The notes beneath the pieces are model-generated. The model ran no database searches. It was not told where the DNA came from and was given only the letters and a program-made list of their open reading frames with translations. From NCBI GenBank assembly GCA_031407765.1, contig JANOIR010000520.1, positions 1 to 35,520 of the forward strand: a stretch of 35,520 bases of DNA. The letters run 5' to 3'. The translations under genes were made by a program, and so were the position numbers. Origin of the DNA: JBDSLU01 sp031407765 (GTDB lineage: Bacteria > Acidobacteriota > Vicinamibacteria > Vicinamibacterales > Vicinamibacteraceae). Positions 31,474 through 35,520 of the stretch are shown here, in pieces. Each line of letters begins with the position of its first letter. The stretch's first letter is position 1.

Positions 31474-32823
31474 ATGAACGACATCCGCCGCCCCGAATCG
31501 CCGCGCAGCTTCGGCTTCGAGACGCGCCAGGTGCACGCCGGGCAGCGCCCCGACCCGAACACCGGGGCGCGGGCCGTGCCGATTTTTCAGACCACCAGCT
31601 ACGTGTTCGAGGATCCGGAGTCGGCCGCCGCCTACTTCAACCTGCAGGAATACGGGAACACCTATTCGCGGATCATGAACCCGACGACCGCGGTCTTCGA
31701 GGAGCGCATGGCCAGCCTCGAAGGCGGCTGTGGCGGGGTCGCTTTCGCGAGCGGCATCGCGGCGCAGGCGGCGGCGCTGTTCACGCTGCTCCAGCCCGGC
31801 GACCACGTGGTGTCGTCCTCGGCCCTCTACGGCGGCACGGTGAACCAGTTCAAGCACCTGCTCCGCAAGATGAGCGTCGGCCTGACCTGGGTCGACCCCG
31901 ACGATCCGGGCGCCTGGCGGGCGGCGATCCGCGACAACACCAAGGCCTTCTACGGCGAGACCATCGGCAACCCGGCCGGCAACGTGCTCGACATCGAGAC
32001 ACTCGCGGCGATCGCGCACGAGCACCGGCTGCCGCTGATCGTGGACAACACCTTCGCCACGCCGTACTTGTGCCGGCCGATCGAATGGGGCGCCGACATC
32101 GTGATCCATTCGGCGACGAAGTTCATCGGCGGCCATGGCACCAGCATCGGCGGCGTGGTCGTCGAGGCCGGCACCTTCGACTGGTCGAACGGCCGCTTTC
32201 CGGCGATCGCCGATCCGTCGCCGGCCTACCACGGCCTGCGCTTCCACGAGACCTTTGGCACCTACGGCTACCTGATGAAGCTGCGGGCCGAGACGCTGCG
32301 CGACCTCGGCGCGGCGATGAGCCCGTTCAACGCGTTCCTCTTCCTCCAAGGTCTCGAGACCTTGTCGTTGCGGATGGATCGCCACGTCGAGAACGCGCGC
32401 AGGGTGGCCGCCTACCTCGCCGCGCACGGCCTGGCGTCGAACGTGACCTACCCGGGCGTCGCCACCAGCCGCTTCCGCCCGCTCGTCGAGAAGTACCTGC
32501 CGCACGGCGCCGGCGCGGTGTTCTCGTTCGACTGCCGCGGCGGACGCGAGGGCGGGCAGGACTTCATCCGCGGCCTCACGCTGTGGTCGCACCTGGCCAA
32601 CGTCGGCGACTCGAAGAGCCTGGTCATCCACCCGGCCAGCACCACCCACCGGCAGTTGAGCGACGACGAGCTGCGCTCCGCCGGCGTCGGTCCAGGCACC
32701 ATCCGGCTCTCGGTCGGCACCGAATCGGTCGACGACCTGATCTGGGATCTCGAACAGGGCTTCGCCAGCGTCGGCAGTACCGCGATCAGCGGGGGGGCGG
32801 CCAGCGAGGCGGCGGCTCGATGA
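31474..32823 (+). CDS. metY: O-acetylhomoserine aminocarboxypropyltransferase (sulfhydrylase) MetY
   Basis: A 449-residue PLP enzyme of the Cys/Met metabolism family that converts O-acetylhomoserine plus sulfide into homocysteine. The N-terminal GFETRQVHAGQRPDPNTGAR, then YVFEDPESAAAYFNLQEYGN, and YSRIMNPTTAVFEERMASLE are diagnostic of MetY. The PLP lysine is K216 in HSATKFIGGHG; the aspartate before NTFATPYL contacts the PLP ring nitrogen. Near the C-terminus, VGDSKSLVIHPASTTHRQLS is the usual closing motif. AGGAG overlaps the metX stop. The final ATGA overlaps the CoA-binding gene. Together with MetX this makes a complete direct-sulfhydrylation route. Confidence 0.97.
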   Translation: MNDIRRPESPRSFGFETRQVHAGQRPDPNTGARAVPIFQTTSYVFEDPESAAAYFNLQEYGNTYSRIMNPTTAVFEERMASLEGGCGGVAFASGIAAQAAALFTLLQPGDHVVSSSALYGGTVNQFKHLLRKMSVGLTWVDPDDPGAWRAAIRDNTKAFYGETIGNPAGNVLDIETLAAIAHEHRLPLIVDNTFATPYLCRPIEWGADIVIHSATKFIGGHGTSIGGVVVEAGTFDWSNGRFPAIADPSPAYHGLRFHETFGTYGYLMKLRAETLRDLGAAMSPFNAFLFLQGLETLSLRMDRHVENARRVAAYLAAHGLASNVTYPGVATSRFRPLVEKYLPHGAGAVFSFDCRGGREGGQDFIRGLTLWSHLANVGDSKSLVIHPASTTHRQLSDDELRSAGVGPGTIRLSVGTESVDDLIWDLEQGFASVGSTAISGGAASEAAAR

Positions 32824-33326
32824 CGCCCCCAGCCGATTCGCCGGCCTTCGACCTCACGCGCTACCAGGATCCGCTCGCCATCCAGCGCGCCCTCCACACC
32901 GCGAAGACGATCGCGATCGTCGGCCTGTCGCCGAACGAGCTGCGCGCCAGCTACTTCGTCGGCTACTACCTGAAGCGCCACGGCTACCGCATCGTGCCGG
33001 TGAACCCGCGCGAGTCGCAGGTGCTGGGCGAGCGCTGCTTCGCCAGCTTGACCGAGGTGCCGGTGCCGATCGACATCGTCAACGTGTTCCGGGCACCGGG
33101 TGCGCTGCCCGGCATCGCCGAGGAGGCGGTGCGCATCAAGGCCGGCAGCCTGTGGTGCCAGTTCGGCGTGGTCAACGCCGAAGGCGCGCGGATCGCGGAA
33201 GCCGGGGGCGTCACGGTGATCATGGACCGCTGCATCAAGGTCGAGCACGCCCGCTATGTCGGGCGGATGCACTGGCTCGGCTTCAACACGCACCGCATCA
33301 CGTCGGTCAGGGGCGGCCTTCAGTAG
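32820..33326 (+). CDS. CoA-binding domain protein (YccU-like)
   Basis: A 168-residue single-domain CoA-binding Rossmann protein (YccU/COG1832 type). TIAIVGLSPNELRASYFVG and YYLKRHGYRIVPVNPRESQV form the nucleotide-binding loop and second strand. VNVFRAPGALPGIAEEAV, SLWCQFGVVNAEGARIAEA and VTVIMDRCIKVEHARY complete the domain. Function is not established. Its position in metX-metY operons suggests a link to acetyl-CoA supply or acyl transfer in methionine synthesis, which is inference. The ATG overlaps the metY stop (ATGA), showing translational coupling; a longer frame through metY is spurious. Confidence 0.93.
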   Translation: MTPPADSPAFDLTRYQDPLAIQRALHTAKTIAIVGLSPNELRASYFVGYYLKRHGYRIVPVNPRESQVLGERCFASLTEVPVPIDIVNVFRAPGALPGIAEEAVRIKAGSLWCQFGVVNAEGARIAEAGGVTVIMDRCIKVEHARYVGRMHWLGFNTHRITSVRGGLQ

Positions 33327-33335
33327 TCGAGTCGG

Positions 33336-33510
33336 CAGCGGCCCGCTCCGGGCATCATGATCGGCGACACGCCCTACGACGTCGAAGCGGCGTCGCCGTG
33401 ATCGCGTTCCGCTGCGGCGGCTGGACCGATCCCGATTGCGCGGCGCCGTCGCGATCTACGACGGGCCCTGGGATCTGCTGGCCCGGCTCGGCGACTCGCC
33501 GCTCCGATAA
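33336..33510 (+). pseudogene. Remnant of a HAD-family phosphatase (C-terminal part)
   Basis: Within the ~280-base gap after the CoA-binding gene, three frames in order spell a decayed HAD hydrolase end: IMIGDTPYDVEAA, then GVAVIAFRCGGW, then LRGAVAIYDGPWDLLARLGD with a closing TAA at 33508-33510. GDxxxD is HAD motif IV. At least two frameshifts and an internal TGA separate the pieces and the N-terminal nucleophile domain is gone, so it is not functional. Confidence 0.75.
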
Positions 33511-33597
33511 CGCGCCAGCCGGTCCCGGAGGGGGACCGCACCGTCCGCCCCGGGCGGGCGTCCATCCCATCGCGGGCGACCGCAGCCGCGGCGCGGC

Positions 33598-33603
33598 TAC
33601 ACT
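33598..33603 (+). promoter_or_regulatory. -10-like TACACT before the alpha/beta hydrolase gene
   Basis: TACACT lies six bases before the ATG at 33610. The same hexamer precedes the kinase-AAA-TPR gene. No -35 is obvious at 17 bases. With no Shine-Dalgarno present, a leaderless start is plausible. Confidence 0.3.
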
Positions 33604-33609
33604 TTCGGC

Positions 33610-34314
33610 ATGCAGGCATGGTGGCGTCGGTGGCTGATCTGCGGCTCGCTGCCGGTGGGGATCGCCGGCGTCGGGACGGCGTCGTCCGAACGCGTCGCGA
33701 TGACGACGGCGAGCGGCGCTCGCCTCGCGGCTGACTACCGCGATGCCGGCCCGAACGCGCCAGGCGTGCTGTTCTTCCCGATGTGCCGCAAGGATGCGAT
33801 GGAGGGCTGGGCGCCGGTGGCGGAGCGGCTGCGCACGGCCGGCGTGAGCAGTCTGATCGTGCGCTACCGCGGCTACGACGGCGACGCGACGCCGGTGGCC
33901 GGCGATCAACGCGAGCCGGATGCCGACGCGGCGCTGGCCTTCCTGCTGTCCCGCGTGCCGGCCGACCGTGCCGTCGCGGTGGCCGGCTCGAGCTGCGGCG
34001 TGTCGCTGGCGCTCGGGACGGCGGTGCGCCACCCGGCCCGACTCCGCGCGGTCGTCGCGTTCACCGGCCCGCACGCGCCGGCGCACGTCGCGCACATCCG
34101 GGCCACCCCGGGCCTGGCCGTCCTCAGCGGCGCCGGCGTCGACGATCGACCGGCCCCGGACTGGGCGCGCGAGCTGAAGGCGGCGTCGTCACATCCAGCC
34201 TCGCGCCTCCTGCTCCCAACCGGACGGGCGCACGGCACCGATGTGTTCCATGACGGGCCCGTGGTCGCCGCCGACATCGCCGACTGGCTGGCGGCGCAAC
34301 TGCGGGCGCGCTGA
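33610..34314 (+). CDS. Alpha/beta hydrolase (dienelactone-hydrolase-like), possibly exported
   Basis: A 234-residue serine hydrolase. A short basic N-terminus and a hydrophobic stretch (about 8-24) suggest a signal or anchor. The fold follows from GVLFFPMCRKDAMEGWAPVA and SSLIVRYRGYDG, with nucleophile elbow GSSCG (S128, with C129 beside it), acid D178 or D179 (GVDDRP) and H208 (GRAHGTD). Substrate unknown. It starts at ATG 33610. It is co-directional with the met operon but separated by the HAD remnant, so it is probably transcribed on its own. GSSCG is slightly unusual, but the serine remains in the catalytic slot. Confidence 0.82.
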   Translation: MQAWWRRWLICGSLPVGIAGVGTASSERVAMTTASGARLAADYRDAGPNAPGVLFFPMCRKDAMEGWAPVAERLRTAGVSSLIVRYRGYDGDATPVAGDQREPDADAALAFLLSRVPADRAVAVAGSSCGVSLALGTAVRHPARLRAVVAFTGPHAPAHVAHIRATPGLAVLSGAGVDDRPAPDWARELKAASSHPASRLLLPTGRAHGTDVFHDGPVVAADIADWLAAQLRAR

Positions 34315-34391
34315 GGCACGGGCGCCCGGCCCGAGGCGCTTTCGCGTGACCGTCCCTTCGGTTACGCTTCCCCGGGCTCCCCGTCCGCCAT

Positions 34392-35520
34392 GTGCTGACC
34401 TCGCTGATTCCGTTGTTCGTCGGCCCGGCCGTCCTGCTGCCGATCGCCGTCTATGCGGTGCTGCATCGGCGGGTGCGAGCCGCCGGATGGTACGCGCTGC
34501 TCCTCGCCGCCATCGCGCAGTGGAGCATTACCTACGCATGGGAGCTCACCGCCGGCGAGCTCGAGTTCAAGGTCCTCGTCCTCAAGATCAAATACCTCGG
34601 CGTGCTCGCCATCCCGGCGATCTGGATCGGGTTCGTGCTCGACTTCGTCGGCACCGAGCCGGCACGCATCCGGCGCACGGTGCGGGCTATCGGCGCCTTC
34701 TCGCTGGCAATGCTGGCGATGGCCTGGACCAACGAATGGCACCACTGGTTCTGGGGGCCGATCACCGTCGATTCGAGCGGCGCCTTCGACCTGCTGATCG
34801 GCCGCGGCCCCGGCTTCTACGTCAACATCTACTTCACCTACGCCGCGCTGTGGGCAGGCATCGGCGTGCTGGCGACGCGCGCCTTCCAGTCGCCGTATCT
34901 GTACGGCAAGCGCTGCGGCATCCTGATCGCCGCCACGATCCTGCCTTGGCTCGGCAACCTCGTGTTCCTGATGGAAGCCGAGAGCGTCGCCAACATCGAT
35001 CCGACGCCGTTCCTGTTCTCGTGCACGGGCGTCGGCGCGGTGGTCGCGGTCTTCCACTACCGGATGCTCGATCCGATCCCGGCGCTCAGCGATGCACGGG
35101 TGGAGAACCTCGGTGACGGCGTGCTGGTGGTCGATGCGCAGGGCCGCCTCGCCGATCTCAACGGCGCCGCCCAGGCGATCCTCGGCCGCCGCGCCAGAGA
35201 GCTGGCCGGGACGCCGCTCGATCACGCCCTCCCCGGCTGGACGCTGGCCCGCCTCACCACCGGCACCGAAGACGTGACGCTGGTCACACCCGGCGGCGTT
35301 GCCCGCACCTTCGAGCCGCAGGCGGTCGCCATCCACGGCGACGGCGAAGGCCCGTCCGGCTACATGGTGCTGCTGCGCGACGTCACCGAGCGCCGCGCCG
35401 CCGCCGCCACCGTCCGCGAGAGCGAGCAGCGCTACCGGCAGCTGGTCGAGAACGCGCACGACCTGATCTTCACCTGCGATCTCGACGGGCGCCTGCGCTC
35501 GATCAACCGCGCCGGCCTGG
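34392..35520 (+). CDS. 7TM-PAS sensor histidine kinase (3' end outside window)
   Basis: The N-terminal 376 residues of a larger sensor. From GTG 34392, LTSLIPLFVGPAVLLPIAVY begins a seven-helix membrane domain of the histidine-kinase 7TM type (about 1-225), including WYALLLAAIAQWSITYAWEL and WHHWFWGPITVDSSG, and ending CTGVGAVVAVFHYRMLDPIP. A first PAS domain (about 235-340: NLGDGVLVVDAQGRLADLNG) is followed by a second that is cut (ESEQRYRQLVENAHDLIFTC). No kinase core is inside the window, so the product could instead be a diguanylate cyclase with the same front end. The only ATG nearby (34390) is out of frame and stops at once. No Shine-Dalgarno is seen. Confidence 0.85.
   Translation, partial: MLTSLIPLFVGPAVLLPIAVYAVLHRRVRAAGWYALLLAAIAQWSITYAWELTAGELEFKVLVLKIKYLGVLAIPAIWIGFVLDFVGTEPARIRRTVRAIGAFSLAMLAMAWTNEWHHWFWGPITVDSSGAFDLLIGRGPGFYVNIYFTYAALWAGIGVLATRAFQSPYLYGKRCGILIAATILPWLGNLVFLMEAESVANIDPTPFLFSCTGVGAVVAVFHYRMLDPIPALSDARVENLGDGVLVVDAQGRLADLNGAAQAILGRRARELAGTPLDHALPGWTLARLTTGTEDVTLVTPGGVARTFEPQAVAIHGDGEGPSGYMVLLRDVTERRAAAATVRESEQRYRQLVENAHDLIFTCDLDGRLRSINRAGL

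Noticed and set aside
30250..32649. 799-codon minus-strand frame across metX and metY
   Set aside because: Shadow frame in GC-rich DNA; metX and metY have complete catalytic motifs on the plus strand.
30798..32819. Plus-strand frame joined to the front of the CoA-binding gene
   Set aside because: It runs out of frame through metX and metY; ATGA coupling and fold start place the true gene at 32820.
34346..34365. GTGACCG/CGGTTAC imperfect repeat before the 7TM sensor gene
   Set aside because: Six of seven pairs with a short loop and no promoter element beside it; likely chance.

Overview
The window is very GC-rich, densely coded DNA from a free-living bacterium, most likely an Acidobacteriota member of the Vicinamibacteria type. 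The inference rests on gene content: a PadR regulator paired with an ABC-less FtsX/MacB permease of the acidobacterial 'ADOP' kind, a Pkn2-type kinase fused to a TolB-like propeller, a kinase-AAA-TPR giant, and a propeller/Y_Y_Y hybrid histidine kinase. No phage genes, transposase, CRISPR array or rRNA are visible. One tRNA-Ser(GGA) is present.

Layout. 1-3870: fdhD (cut by the window edge, minus strand) diverges from a prohibitin-like SPFH gene and an FdhF/YdeP-type molybdopterin oxidoreductase. 3926-6981: ADOP permease and its PadR regulator (minus). 7087-8382: an apparent fusion of an ECF sigma factor to a PheS-like class II aminoacyl-tRNA synthetase core, behind a palindrome that encloses its putative -10. 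8392-8946: DinB-fold protein. 9037-12642: hybrid histidine kinase. 12726-16361: kinase/AAA/TPR signalling protein, with a scrap of receiver-domain DNA just beyond its start. 16479-17441: ABM-family monooxygenase and MarR regulator, divergent over a perfect palindrome. 17490-18497: DUF4349 lipoprotein.

18712-22939 is the most interesting accessory locus: three tightly overlapping genes encoding a caspase-like peptidase, a GHSLG alpha/beta hydrolase and an unrecognised HExxH protein, followed by a hairpin and the tRNA-Ser gene. The architecture suggests a conflict, defence or regulated cell-death module, but this is inference. 23481-26450: kinase-TolB sensor, convergent with dodecin (shared CTAG). 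26820-30072: a frameshifted HTH/Zn-ribbon regulator, a tandem 11-bp palindromic repeat, DoxX, a MarR regulator, a flavoprotein oxidoreductase and OsmC. The MarR and doxX genes share an almost identical 18-bp operator-like sequence, so they probably form a small redox/thiol-stress regulon. 30241-33326: metX-metY-CoA-binding protein operon for sulfur assimilation into homocysteine. 33336-33510: remains of a HAD phosphatase. 33610-34314: secreted or membrane-anchored alpha/beta hydrolase. 34392-end: 7TM-PAS sensor kinase, cut by the window.

A recurring regulatory feature: at least eight first-of-transcript genes have a -10-like hexamer only 6-9 bases before the start codon and no Shine-Dalgarno, whereas most genes inside operons have good AGGAG-type sites. 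This suggests widespread leaderless translation.
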